From Isoperla grammatica (taxonomy: Eukaryota; Arthropoda; Insecta; Plecoptera; Perlodidae): DNA of 64,000 nucleotides. The notes under the pieces were generated by a model, which saw only the letters and a program-made list of their open reading frames with translations, did not search any database and was not told the DNA's origin. A program made the position numbers and the translations under genes. Shown here one piece after another: positions 23,625 through 34,111 of this stretch. Where the stretch lies: assembly GCA_945910005.1 (NCBI GenBank), contig OX246743.1:4997518-5061517 (forward strand), read 5' to 3'. Position 1 is the first letter of the stretch; every line of letters begins with the position of its first letter.

Positions 23625-24960
23625 TCTAAATACCGTAGATGAAACTACATTCACATATATGGGTTTTTCTTCAAGGAAAACAAATCAAGAATGTTGCGGG
23701 ATGTTGGGAGATGAGGGGGGAGGCTCGACGTTCTAACTTGAAAAAGAAAACGGGGTTGATGGTATTTGCGCCGAAGAGTGGTATTTAACAATGACATACT
23801 TATCGGTAATTTATCCTTACCTTTAAAAATCATCGCCAACGACAGCCAAACAACACCGCAGATGTTACAGGGCACGAACCCAGTCTGTACTGAACAGATT
23901 GGAATGCTTGTGAGTCTACGCCTCCTCCTATGTCAGCCTGGACTGAGCAGATTGGAATGATTGTGAGTCTACGCCTCCTCCTGTGATAATGTTAGCCCTT
24001 CGCTTCACGCGCGCGTTTTCAGGCAGGTCAACTCGCAGTAATCGAAATGGCCAAACTTATATTATATGTTTACAAAGTTCAACCAATTTGGATGGAAGGT
24101 TTCATGTAAAAGCTGACCTTTCGAAAGGTTTTCAGAATTTCTTGACAAACAAAATGGAGGCTAATTTAGGAAGGGCAACGTGTTCATTGTACATCTCTCG
24201 TTGCCGTCGTTGAGCATTGTTTAATGGACAGTCACTTGATTCTTTTACGTATTAAGTTTTAAAGCTGATTTTTAAAGGAAAGTGGATTTCTAACTAGAAA
24301 ACATCACGAAAAAGATGAGACAAAGCTGTGGCAATAAAGATAACCTTAGAATGCCAAGTAACAAAAAGTACATTAGATTAGCGATAACACGTAGCAATGA
24401 TCGAAAAATTCAAATAATTGAAATGAAATGAGATTATGTATCCGAAATGCGGGTAATGAATCCATTGAAAATTAAGGACCACTATTTATATTTGAATGTA
24501 AAACTAAATAACTAAGTTAATGTAAATACATAGCGTCCGGTCGACTAGATGTGCAGTGTCCAACAAAACTGGATTGTTTTTCATGTTTTGCATTGGAACA
24601 CTACGAGGTTGCACGAATGTTCGTTATTTCTGACGCACACATTCTACTTGATTTGATAGCAAATGCATATTGTAGTACAGTGTGGGTTAGTCCTGTTGTA
24701 ATGTAATCATAATTTTTAATTAATAGTATATGTTTAAACCTATGGCTGTTACAACAACCCCACGGTTGGTGTTTTCATTTATAATTTTATCAAGTAGACC
24801 TTGTAATTTTATAGGTTTACGATCGCAGCTGTTAATGACCATAAAATCCATTTTGCATTGTTAGTATAAGAAACACTAGGCTTATATATATTAATTGCAT
24901 ATTTTTATTAAGCAGTTTCCTCCTTTCCTCCTTAAGCTGTTTCAATTTTACATCACATTA
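23625..24960. other. Non-coding stretch with a 53-bp direct repeat
   Basis: CAGATTGGAATG-TTGTGAGTC and CTACGCCTCCTCCT are repeated at 53-bp spacing near 23895-23985. Otherwise AT-rich without a recognisable gene. Confidence 0.45.
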
Positions 24961-24965
24961 ACAAG

Positions 24966-24971
24966 AACAAC

Positions 24972-25041
<70 letters not shown>

Positions 25042-25042
25042 A
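24966..25042. repeat. (CAA)n microsatellite
   Basis: About 24 CAA units, followed by degenerate CAA/CAAAA sequence to 25160. The Val/Cys-rich minus-strand frames are artefacts. Confidence 0.95.
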
Positions 25043-25164
25043 AACCATAATAACAACATAAAAACAAAACAAAAAGCACAACAACAACAAGCAACAAGCA
25101 ACAATTACAGAAATACAATAGCAAAACGTACAACCGAAACCCAAAAACAACAAGCAATAAAATA

Positions 25165-25692
25165 AAAAATAAAAAATATTAATAATTATTGAAGGCTTGA
25201 CTCGCTTGAGGTCTTTGCTCCATCCATTAAATAGTATACTCGATATAGTATAGGATCCACCAACACCGAAGAAAGTGACGTGTTTTGTCAGCTCACTACA
25301 CATTTTGCTTCGATGCACGAATATCGCCCTCTTTCCTACCTTGCTTTTATGCGTTCAGTTCAGCAGACTAAGCAAAAGCAAACGTCTGAGTTTTCAAGAT
25401 TGATTGTGAGTCTCGCTCAAGTTTGTAAGACTGATTTTGTGTTTCGAATTAAGTTAGATTATGTGCGCCCGTCTCGTCTGGTTCGACTATGGGCCCCACT
25501 GACAGCTAACTGATTGGCCGTATTAATCGAGACTTATAATCACATATATCTGGCTCATCTCAGAGATAGATGAGTCGAGACAAAGAACTCTATAGCACTA
25601 TACGCGAGAGATGGAGCCGCTTACAAAGAACTTAGATCTTGTGAGTTTGGATGTGTTAGTTGTCTGACTGTGTATAGGATGTATAAACTGAG

Positions 25693-25727
<35 letters not shown>

Positions 25728-26571
25728 GTTGAATTAGTCCGATAATACTAAGAGGAAATACTACCGCCAATTTTAAAACTGCATCAAATTTTCGTGTTTT
25801 AATCATATCTCAATAATGTTAACACCATACGACCGAACAAGTAAACTACTCAAATTGGGTATTGGGATAATGCCCACATTACACGTTTCAATACTTTCGT
25901 CCAACTTATTGAATTCAAGGATAAAAAGCATCAATTAAAAGAAGGTATATTGTTGCAGTTTTTTATCAATTTGTTTTTGATTCGCTTTTGTTCTTGAATT
26001 CAATAAGTTTGACCAAAGTATTGAGTCGTGTAATGCCGGCGTTGGATAGTTACAACTTTTGAGTGTCGAGTATACTACGCCACCATTTCACATTTCCTTT
26101 TATTGCATCAACATCAATTAGATGACTGTTGACGTTAAATACACAACAGACGAATTGTTTACTTTTTATTTGTGTTCCATTTATGTTTTTCAATTGGTTT
26201 ACACTGTGGTGGTAATATTTTTGTAATTTCCTAACGCTCATTTTGCACAGCCATCTGAGCACACACAATACTCACTTGATGCATACTTCACACGTATGCA
26301 CAGTGCAGAGCGGAAAACTAGGAAATTAGCTGGATTTTCATAAATGTTAGTCTAGCGTCCCCCACCGCCCTCGCGTTCGTTATCTCGTGGAAATCATTTG
26401 GAATTCGATGAATTCGATTCACCGAATATCGCCGAAATATCGGTATGATATCGGTATGATATCGTGACCTCGCGGTAATTAAATTATAATTGCTAGCAAC
26501 GTTAGTATTTGACAGGGAGTAAAACAAAGACGTATTGTCTTCATGCAATTTCGAAGTGACTACTCATATAA

Positions 26572-26574
<3 letters not shown>
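25165..26574. other. Non-coding stretch with (ATTG)n
   Basis: (ATTG)n at 25694-25728. An open plus-strand frame (25280-25513) has a faint gag-like look but no firm motif (see findings). No other feature seen. Confidence 0.4.
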
Positions 26575-26608
<34 letters not shown>

Positions 26609-26609
<1 letters not shown>

Positions 26610-26819
26610 TGTTAAAATTATAAAAACCACGGGTTGTTACGTCACGTTTACAGCACTTACTTGTCATATTAGTCGTCGTTTCTGACACTATGTCACTGTC
26701 ACAGTGACATAGTGTCCTGAGGACAGAGCACATATACGTTGCTCAGAAACGTCGACTAATATGACAAGTAAGTGCAGTAAACGTGACGTAACAACCCGTG
26801 GTATTTATAATTTTAACAA
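26609..26819. mobile_element. Palindromic MITE, 211 bp
   Basis: Left end TTGTTAAAATTATAAA pairs with the right end TTTATAATTTTAACAA. The arms continue through CACGGGTTGTTACGTCACGT and GTCATATTAGTCG to a central ACACTATGTCACTGTCACAG. It lies right after a (TA)n run (26577-26606), which may have been the target. Confidence 0.88.
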
Positions 26820-26821
26820 TA

Positions 26822-27590
26822 TTAATAGTCACGAAAGTCTAAGTTCATTAATATGTTTATATATTTATGCGCTTTACGAAAACAACATCGAAATGTAAGG
26901 ATTTTAGCTACAAGCTTGAACCACCTGCTAACGTTGTGTCATATGATGACAAGATTACACAACACTGAACATTTAATCACAATACAAATTTTAAAAAAAT
27001 GCCTCTGACTTCTGGGTTCAAAATTTTAACTTAGGTGAAGGTTTTGGTTGTTTATGAAAAAATGTTGTAAAAAAGCAAAGTAAGACTGATTTCAAACTGT
27101 TACCTAGGCTGTGTTTCATTGTTCATCCTGAAACGATTTCTGCCTAATTTTGAACTTGTTCCCTTCCCTTTACAAGACATGGGACCGTTTTCATAGCAAG
27201 CATCATTTCAGGATCCATACATCCAACAAGATACAGCTTGGCTCGGGTCTGGGGGTGGGGGTGGGGGGGGGGGGGGTGATGGCCCCTCATTTGTTACGCC
27301 ATGTTTGAGATCACGCCGCTCTGCTGTCGTATCACTGCCTGGCAACACGACACCTCGACAAATATATACACCAATCAGAAAGTGTACGTAAATAATATAT
27401 GACGATAGTCATATTGCGTCAACTGTTGATTTAGATCCTAACACAAAAAGTTCATTGCTACAATTTTTCTTTTTTTCGATTTGAGTTTTTTTTTTTTACA
27501 CAATTGTTTTCCACACAGCACTGTCGCTTCAAGAATTGCACATAACTATATTTAGTGGTGTATTCAATAAAATGTAGTGTTAAGGCTGAT
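26822..27590. other. Non-coding stretch with poly-G tract
   Basis: G-rich run at 27249-27277. No gene or further repeat recognised. Confidence 0.45.
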
Positions 27591-27592
27591 TC

Positions 27593-27912
27593 ACGATTAA
27601 ACTTAACCGCTAACTTACAACTTAAAGTAAGGTTTGGCTTATGGAAGATCACACGATTGTTCATGACCAAAACTAAAACTTAGTTTTGGGCTACGGTTAA
27701 GTTTAGAACGATCAAACTTTAAAATAAAAATACACTTAACAGTAAGAAAGAACCAATCAGTGCCAGTCGCAAGGCCTAGGCTAGCTTAATCGAAAATGGA
27801 GTCGAAACATGCTCAGAATTTATTTGACGAAACGTTATTATAGAGTTTATGAAGACCTAGCGTCTAAGTTAAAGTTATATTTTACTACTAAGTTTTTATC
27901 GTGAATCAGCCT
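27593..27912. mobile_element. MITE with GGCTGATTCACGAT ends, 320 bp
   Basis: AGGCTGATTCACGAT at the left end is mirrored by ATCGTGAATCAGCCT at the right end. The next bases (taaacttaac / ctaagttttt) are also complementary. Flanks are TTA/TAA-like on the left and TATA on the right, so the duplication is not clean. No coding capacity. Confidence 0.75.
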
Positions 27913-27914
27913 AT

Positions 27915-28293
27915 ATATGAAGTCTCTTAAACACACTCTAAAACCAAGACCGAAGTATGAACGTTAAAGTTTTTCCTAGCAATCCCTAGATATTTAAAAT
28001 CCAATTAAATCCCAAGTTTCAACGTTACCTAGGCTAAGTTTCCAAAGTAGAATGTAAAAATGTTGTCATCACATTCACTTACAATTATTACCAGTGTTCA
28101 CATTAGAAACTTACTAAGCTTGCGTTAGCTCTAAATGTAAGACAGTTTTCGCGTTTTCATTCGTTTACATGTGTGTGACTTCCCTGCGATTTTCTGTTGG
28201 AAAAGCAGAAAATGGCCACTTTCTCTTTTTGAAGCCATCGGGACCCCGAGCGTTTGCCTCACGTGGTCAACAGCAATACGTCGACCCTTTATT
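27915..28293. other. Non-coding stretch, no recognisable feature
   Basis: AT-rich flank of the retrotransposon. Small overlapping frames on both strands show nothing recognisable. Confidence 0.45.
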
Positions 28294-28600
28294 ATAAGCA
28301 GTTGTTGTTGTTGTGGCGTCTTATGGGGACTCACGGCAGTGAGCCTCCCGTACCAAGCCGGTGCCTAGTGCAAGCACTAATAATCCGGCTCCGGGTGGAT
28401 AAGTGCAGGAAAGGGGGACGATGGGCAGCACGCGCGGTGCGGCAGGTGGGCGGGGACAGGTCCGCGATGAAGGGGGAGGTATGCTACCTCACCCAAGAGA
28501 GGCCCCAGCCAAAGCTAGGGCCGTGGCGCACACGAGGTACACGGCACACACGATGGTCGCACTGGGGGTGCGGGCGGGACGCCCAACGCGCCACGGGGAG

Positions 28601-31399
28601 TCACTGGGCCGTCCTGGGGTCGACAGCACCGCGACGACGATACACGCGGACCCGGTTCCGGGCTCTCTTGGGAGGCGGTAGAAACGCGTCGCCCAGGGAC
28701 GCAAAAGGGCGTTTAAAACGGTCCGCCGGCCGGAGAGCAACGTCCGCCAAGCGACGAATCAGGGGATTGCCGGCGTCCCGCAACGATGCGTAGAACGCGC
28801 GCGCACTGGAACGGAGGTAGTCCGCTAGGAAGGGGACGCTCAGGTCCTTGTGGAGGTCCGACATTCGCGTGGCTCGCGGGAGGTCAGTAGCGATGCGCAA
28901 CACCTTGTTCTGGATGGTCTGCAGCTTGGTGAGATGGGCAGCGGCACAGCTGGACCACACAGGGGAGGCATAGGTGAAGGTCGGCCGGATGACTGTTGTG
29001 TAGAGCCGCAGTTTCTGGTCGATGGACATCGACCGAGCCCGCAGCAAGGGATAGAGCGAGGACAGCTTGCCGGTCGCTGCGGCAGCAACAGCATTGACGT
29101 GCGGCCCCCAGGTGAGACGCTTGTCCATTGTAAGCCCCAGGCATTTGTTGGATGAGGCCCACTCTACGTTTCTCCCCTGGAGGCGGAACGGAGGGGGATC
29201 CTGGCCTCGCGACCAGGTGAAGAGTGTAGCTGAGGTCTTCGCCGCATTCAACCCCATCCGCCAGCGGGCGTACCAGGTCGACACAGAATTCAGGTAGCGC
29301 TGCCCGAACATGACCGCCCCGCGCGCAGTCCGGGAGGTGGAGAGCGCCACAAAGTCGTCTGCAAACATGGCCGCCACGACATGTACCGGTGCAGGTGGCA
29401 AGTCGTGCGTGTATAGATTAAAGAGGATGGGGCTGAGGACTGATCCTTGCGGGACGCCCGCGGCAACCGGACGGAGAGAGGAGGTAGCAGCGCCCTTGGA
29501 GACATAGAAGGAGCGACCAGAGATGTAGGAACGTAGAAGGTGGATGAGGTAGGGCGGAAAGTCAAGTGTGATGAGTTTCCGCAGGAGACCCTCGTGCCAC
29601 ACGCGATCGAACGCCTTCGATACGTCGAGGAACACGCCGGCGGTGCATTTGCCACAGTTCCATCCATCGGTGATGTGGGACACGATCCTGGTGAGTTGAT
29701 GGACCGTAGAGTGGCCAGCACGAAACCCAAACTGTTCGTCGGGAAGGAGGCGCCCGGCGGCGACGTGTGCTTGGATTCGAGTCAGGAGAAGGCGCTCGAA
29801 GACCTTGGAGATGACCGAGAGAAGGCTGATGGGCCTGTAGCTCGACGGGTCCCGAGGGGGTTTACCCGGCTTGAGAAAGGCAACCACCTTGGCCACCTTC
29901 CAGGCCGGCGGGAAGTGGTGAAGGCGGAGACAGGCATTGAAGAGAGCGACAATGAGGCGCGCCGCACACTCGGGAAGCTCCCGGAGCACCTGGGCAGTGA
30001 TGCCGTCCGCACCCGGGGCCTTGCGGGTAGGCAGGGCCAGTACGACAGCTGAAACCTCGGCGACAGTACAGAGACCCGCGTCGGGAAGCGGCCGGGGCAC
30101 CGGGTTTGCATCCAGCCAGGCACGCACCTCCTCGACGATAGTAGGCGACTCCGCAGTAGGTGGATTAAGTTGAAAAGTGGCTTCTAGCGTATCCGCAAGA
30201 AGGTTAGCCTTTTCTTCTGGACTGCAGGCGAGAACGGCGGCGCCCTGGATGGGGGGGTCTGGTTGGGGGCGACGTTGGAGCGCCCGGGCCATCCGCCAGA
30301 TGGAGCTATCAGCCTCCGTGAGGGCGGAAACAGCGTCCTCCCACATGCTCGCTCGGTACTCCGCGATGGCGCATGTAAGCGCAGCGCAGGCCCTGTTGAA
30401 GGCCGCGCGGGTGTCCGGCGTATGCGTTTGCTGCCAGCGTTTTCGTAGCTGATTTTTGATACGGACTGCGCGCCTGAGCCGCTCCGGCAAATCAAACAAC
30501 GTGAGCCGACCCTGGGTACGTGTCGGAACACTCGCAGAAATTCCCAGTTGGATAGAGTCGATCAGCGACGAGAGAGTGCCGTCGACGTCAGCCGGCGACA
30601 GCAGTGCAGGGTCGGCAGGGGGTAGACGGGCTCGCAAGAGCGCACGGAATTTTTCCCAGTCAGCACGCGCATAGTTGGGTGTTGAAGGAGGGGGTGTAGA
30701 CAGCAGTCGATTCCCCACTCGAAGAACGACAGGATTGTGATCGGAGGTGAGGGCTGTAACAGTTGTGAGGTCATAGGAGCATTGGATGTGGGAGAGCAGG
30801 GCAATGTCCAGAACGTCAGGGGCATGGCCGGGGATGTACGGATAGTGCGTGGGATCGGTAGGGCCAGCGACGACGTATGCACGCGAGGCAGCATGGGAGT
30901 AAAGAAAATTGCCACTCACGTTCGCAACCCTTGAGTGCCATGCGGGGTGCTTGGCATTCAGGTCGCCCCCCACAATAGTTGGGGTCGGGTCGGCAAGAAG
31001 GGCAGTGAGGTCAGCGTCGAGCAGAGTCAAAGCGGGAGGCTTATACGCCGAGACGAGGCGCAGGGACCCACCCGGGAACCGAACATGGACAGCCGTGGCC
31101 TCGATGTTTCGCAGACGCGGCAGCAGAAGCTCATGATGTTGGACAGTGCGGCTGACGAGGACGGCCGTTCCACCCCCGACACGGCCCCGCCTGCCCGGCC
31201 GGGCTGCGCGATCAGTGCGGTACACGGCGTGGTTTGCAACCTTCCATACTTCGCCGGGCAGAAGGTGGGTTTCTTGGATGAGCGCTACTTGCGTGTTGAG
31301 TTGTCTCATAAGGAGAAGAAGTTCCGGAGTCTTCGCGCGGACGTTGCCATCGGCATTCCACAACAGAAGGTGGAGGCCGTGTGGAAGTTTAGGGGCCAT
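28601..31399 (-). CDS. Endonuclease-reverse transcriptase (ORF2), jockey type
   Basis: A 932-aa protein that nicks target DNA and primes reverse transcription there. The frame is open further upstream (to about 31846), but I choose the ATG at 31399 because recognisable endonuclease homology starts just after it and the ATG overlaps the end of ORF1 by 11 nt, a layout that suggests coupled translation. Residues 1-230 are an apurinic-type endonuclease: N15, E43 in QET, Y119, GGDLNAKH with D146/N148, D198 and SDH at 219-221. The reverse transcriptase spans about 455-720: KAPGADGI (460), YRPISLLS (521), DVSKAFDRVW (592), GVPQGSVLSP (648) and the catalytic FADD (679-682). The C-terminal 200 residues end in a basic, proline-rich tail without RNase H. 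The length is close to typical jockey ORF2. No stop or frameshift is seen, so it may encode an active enzyme. Confidence 0.95.
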   Translation of the reverse strand: MAPKLPHGLHLLLWNADGNVRAKTPELLLLMRQLNTQVALIQETHLLPGEVWKVANHAVYRTDRAARPGRRGRVGGGTAVLVSRTVQHHELLLPRLRNIEATAVHVRFPGGSLRLVSAYKPPALTLLDADLTALLADPTPTIVGGDLNAKHPAWHSRVANVSGNFLYSHAASRAYVVAGPTDPTHYPYIPGHAPDVLDIALLSHIQCSYDLTTVTALTSDHNPVVLRVGNRLLSTPPPSTPNYARADWEKFRALLRARLPPADPALLSPADVDGTLSSLIDSIQLGISASVPTRTQGRLTLFDLPERLRRAVRIKNQLRKRWQQTHTPDTRAAFNRACAALTCAIAEYRASMWEDAVSALTEADSSIWRMARALQRRPQPDPPIQGAAVLACSPEEKANLLADTLEATFQLNPPTAESPTIVEEVRAWLDANPVPRPLPDAGLCTVAEVSAVVLALPTRKAPGADGITAQVLRELPECAARLIVALFNACLRLHHFPPAWKVAKVVAFLKPGKPPRDPSSYRPISLLSVISKVFERLLLTRIQAHVAAGRLLPDEQFGFRAGHSTVHQLTRIVSHITDGWNCGKCTAGVFLDVSKAFDRVWHEGLLRKLITLDFPPYLIHLLRSYISGRSFYVSKGAATSSLRPVAAGVPQGSVLSPILFNLYTHDLPPAPVHVVAAMFADDFVALSTSRTARGAVMFGQRYLNSVSTWYARWRMGLNAAKTSATLFTWSRGQDPPPFRLQGRNVEWASSNKCLGLTMDKRLTWGPHVNAVAAAATGKLSSLYPLLRARSMSIDQKLRLYTTVIRPTFTYASPVWSSCAAAHLTKLQTIQNKVLRIATDLPRATRMSDLHKDLSVPFLADYLRSSARAFYASLRDAGNPLIRRLADVALRPADRFKRPFASLGDAFLPPPKRARNRVRVYRRRGAVDPRTAQ

Positions 31400-32815
31400 T
31401 CTGGAGAACTTCCTCGGCCATCGCCGTGAGAAGGGCGACCATGCTTTTGACGACCGGACTCGTCGTGAATTGGAGCATCGTGGCGCAGACATCGAGAACG
31501 GCCCGCCACCGAGCGCTGCCGGGAGACTCAGAAGACCGGTCGGCCGCGGGTACCCGGGGGGCGGGTGCCGGACGCTGCTGTGGGGCGGGACTAGCTGCGG
31601 GTTGTGCCGGCACCGACACCGCAGCCGCGAAAGAACGGCCCGCCTGGACGGTGGAGGCAGGCAAGGTGCGAGAGGGCCCACCTGCGGGGCGTCGCGGCGC
31701 CTTCCCCGCGGCGTCGTGACGCTCAATAGCAGCGACGTATGTCGCACACTTCCGGTATGAGGCGGGGTGGTCACCACCACAGTTGCAGCAGAGAGCGGCG
31801 ACCGCGGCTGATTTAGTGCAGTCTTTGCCCTCGTGGCCTTGGGCACACTTAAAACACCGAGGGGGGTGGGAGCAGAACGCAGCCTGGTGGCCGAACCTCT
31901 GGCATTTGAAACACATTTGCGGCCCCTTTGAGCCGCGATAAGATTCTACTGACACCACAGAGTGGCCCAGGCGCCTCATGGTCGCTAGAGGCTTCGCGTC
32001 TGGCGCGGCCGGGGTCGTAACGACAAACAGCGGCAGTGGCGTGCGGTCGGGTCCCGCGCGTGTCATTTGCTTGACGGCTAGTGCCGGATAGCCATCAGCG
32101 GCGAGGTCGGATTTTATGTCGTCGGCCGACTGCCGGGACGACAGCCCACGGAGGACGTACTTCCGGGTCTTCACTTCGCCCGTGTCGTACGTGTGGTAAC
32201 GGATAGCGCGCGTTGTGAGCTCACGCGTCACCGAGCGGTAGCTTGCCAGGTCGTGGAGACGGACCTGGAGCCCGATTCTCTAAATCTGTGGTAAATTTCT
32301 CACCGGTTTCCGTCGTTACGGAAGGCGAATGGATGGCTGTGATTGGGTCACAGCCTTCTCATAACGACCAAAACCGGTGATCATCTTATCGTTGACCATA
32401 GAGAATCAAGGCCCTGGAAGGAGTCGCGACGAGAAGTGACGACAAAATCATTGTCGTCACCCACGGTAAGTTTGATAAAGGCGACGAGGTCGCGGTAGCG
32501 GTCGAACCCGTAAACCATGATGGGCGGTACGCGCACACGCCGCGAGGGCGGCGTCTCCACCGAGTCGACGCCATCCATGGCGACCCCGGCATCCACGTCT
32601 GAGGCGACTGGGGAAAGCGGAGTGTCCAAGTCGGGTTCGAGCCCCGAGAGCGGTGAGAACGGGTTGGGCGTCTCCACCGAGCCCACACTCGCGGAGACAC
32701 ACGAAGCCCCCTTTCCGCGACGCACTGGGGGCGGGGACCCCGGGGCCCCCTTACGCTTTACAGCTACCGGAACATAGTCGTTAAGCGTAACCACTCGCGA
32801 GATTATGTCCTCCAT
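31389..32815 (-). pseudogene. Gag-like ORF1, interrupted by a MITE
   Basis: ORF1 proteins of this clade bind element RNA and form ribonucleoprotein particles. The ATG is at 32815 (MEDIISRVVTLNDY). The 5' part is Ser/Pro/Asp-rich. A MITE (32268-32413) then breaks the frame and brings in stops. Downstream the frame resumes through a region typical of the PRE_C2HC domain (TRKYVLRGL ... RRLGHSVVSVESYRG) and three zinc knuckles: CFKCQRFGHQAAFC, CFKCAQGHEGKDC and CCNCGGDHPASYRKC. An Ala/Pro-rich tail ends at TAA 31391-31389. The insertion plus its duplicated bases is 149 nt, which accounts exactly for the frame offset between the two halves. Without the insert the protein would be about 425 residues. 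Confidence 0.88.
32268..32413. mobile_element. 146-bp palindromic MITE inside ORF1
   Basis: Inverted ends GAGCCCGATTCTCTA and TAGAGAATCAAGGCC, with inner paired segments around CACCGGTTT. A CTG direct repeat flanks it (32265-32267 and 32414-32416). It lies within ORF1, so it is younger than the retrotransposon insertion or was carried by its parent copy. Confidence 0.82.
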
Positions 32816-32974
32816 ACTGCGCAATATTGTCCTCAGTACGGGGAAGCAATAGACAAAGGCCTTATAGTACTACGAGCCAGTCGCGAGGGCTATACTGGGA
32901 ACATGCACTAGCCAGGCCCGCCAGACACACAACTTCACTACACACACACAGCACAGACAGGGAAGAAAACCAGA

Positions 32975-32981
32975 CACAACC
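32975..32981 (-). promoter_or_regulatory. Candidate downstream promoter element (DPE)
   Basis: If base 33008 is +1 (first base inside the target duplication), GGTTG falls at +28 to +32. It matches the RGWYV DPE consensus at the position used by the internal promoters of jockey and I elements, which lets a transposed copy carry its own promoter. Short motif, so moderate confidence only. Confidence 0.45.
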
Positions 32982-33119
32982 ACCCTCGACGGCGGCCAGC
33001 GTTGTTTCATAAGCAGTTGTGATATGGATTCAAAATTGAGTACAATGACAACTTTCACTTTTTGGAAACATTGTATCGGTTTAGAAAGCAGAGGTACCAT
33101 AACAGTGTGTTCATTTCTG

Positions 33120-34110
33120 ACTAGGCTTTCGCGTGTAAACATGCTCGCTCATGTTTATTGTGTGGTAATCTCTAGATACCGATATGATTATTAGTGCGGG
33201 CGAGCATGTTCGCTCATGTTTATTGTGTGGTAATCTCTAGATGCCGATATGATTATTAGTGCGGGCGAGCATGTTCGCTCATGTTTATTGTGTGGTAATC
33301 TCTAGATGCCGATATGATTATTAGTGCGGGTGAACATGCTCGCTCATGTTTATTGTGTGGTAATCTCTAGATGCCGATATGATTGTTAGTGCGGGCGAAC
33401 ATGTTCGCTCATGTTTATTGTGTGGTAATCTCTAGATGCCGATATGATTGTTAGTGCGGGCGAACATGTTCGCTCATGTTTATTGTGCGGTAACCTCTAG
33501 ATGCCGATATGATTATTAGTGCGGGCGAACATGTTCGCTCATGTTTATTGTGCGGTAACCTCTAGATGCCGATATGATTATTAGTGCGGGCGAACATGTT
33601 CGCTCATGTTTATTGTGTGGTAATCTCTAGATGCCGATATGATTGTTAGTGCGGGCGAACATGTTCGCTCATGTTTATTGTGTGGTAATCTCTAGATGCC
33701 GATATGATTATTAGTGCGGGCGAACATGTTCGCTCATGTTTATTGTGTGGTAATCTCTAGATGCCGATATGATTGTTAGTGCGGGCGAACATGTTCGCTC
33801 ATGTTTATTGTGTGGTAATCTCTAGATGCCGATATGATTATTAGTGCGGGCGAACATGTTCGCTCATGTTTATTGTGTGGTAATCTCTAGATGCCGATAT
33901 GATTATTAGTGCGGGCGAACATGTTCGCTCATGTTTATTGTGTGGTAATCTCTAGATGCCGATATGATTATTAGTGCGGGCGAACATGTTCGCTCATGTT
34001 TATTGTGTGGTAATCTCTAGATGCCGATATGATTATTAGTGCGGGCGAACATGTTCGCTCATGTTTATTGTGTGGTAATCTCTAGATGCCGATATGATTG
34101 TTAGTGCGGG
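33120..34110. repeat. 65-bp minisatellite, 15 units
   Basis: Units contain GCGGGCGAACATGTTCGCTC, ATGTTTATTGTGTGGTAATC and GATGCCGATATGATTATTAG. Variation is limited to a few sites (cgagcatg, ggtgaacatgctcg, attgttag versus attattag). The array begins about 100 bp beyond the 5' target duplication of the retrotransposon. There are no unique spacers. Confidence 0.97.
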
Positions 34111-34111
34111 C

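Larger units (their letters stand above)
28306..33008 (-). mobile_element. Full-length jockey-clade non-LTR retrotransposon
   Basis: The 4.7-kb element is bounded by an exact 12-bp direct repeat, ATAAGCAGTTGT (28294-28305 and 33009-33020), the target-site duplication. On the minus strand the order is a 5' leader (33008-32816), ORF1 (gag-like), ORF2 (endonuclease-reverse transcriptase) and a 295-bp 3' region ending in (ACA)n instead of poly-A. The layout, the endonuclease type, the three zinc knuckles and the absence of an RNase H domain fit the jockey clade. The element is clearly more GC-rich than its flanks. Full length, an exact duplication and an open ORF2 argue for a fairly recent insertion, although ORF1 is now interrupted by a MITE. 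Confidence 0.95.

Noticed and set aside
24948..25318. Cys/Val-rich membrane-like frame
   Set aside because: Arises from (CAA)n read on the minus strand.
28254..31760. Plus-strand frames of 80-204 aa across the retrotransposon
   Set aside because: Antisense shadows of the GC-rich ORF1 and ORF2; no domain of their own.
31400..31846. Longer ORF2 start upstream (149 extra codons)
   Set aside because: The extra residues translate ORF1 sequence in another frame, begin at GTG and show no conserved domain; the ATG at 31399 precedes the endonuclease directly.
33120..34110. Regular repeats resembling a CRISPR array
   Set aside because: The whole 65-bp unit is repeated with no unique spacers, no cas genes are near, and the surrounding DNA is animal-like.
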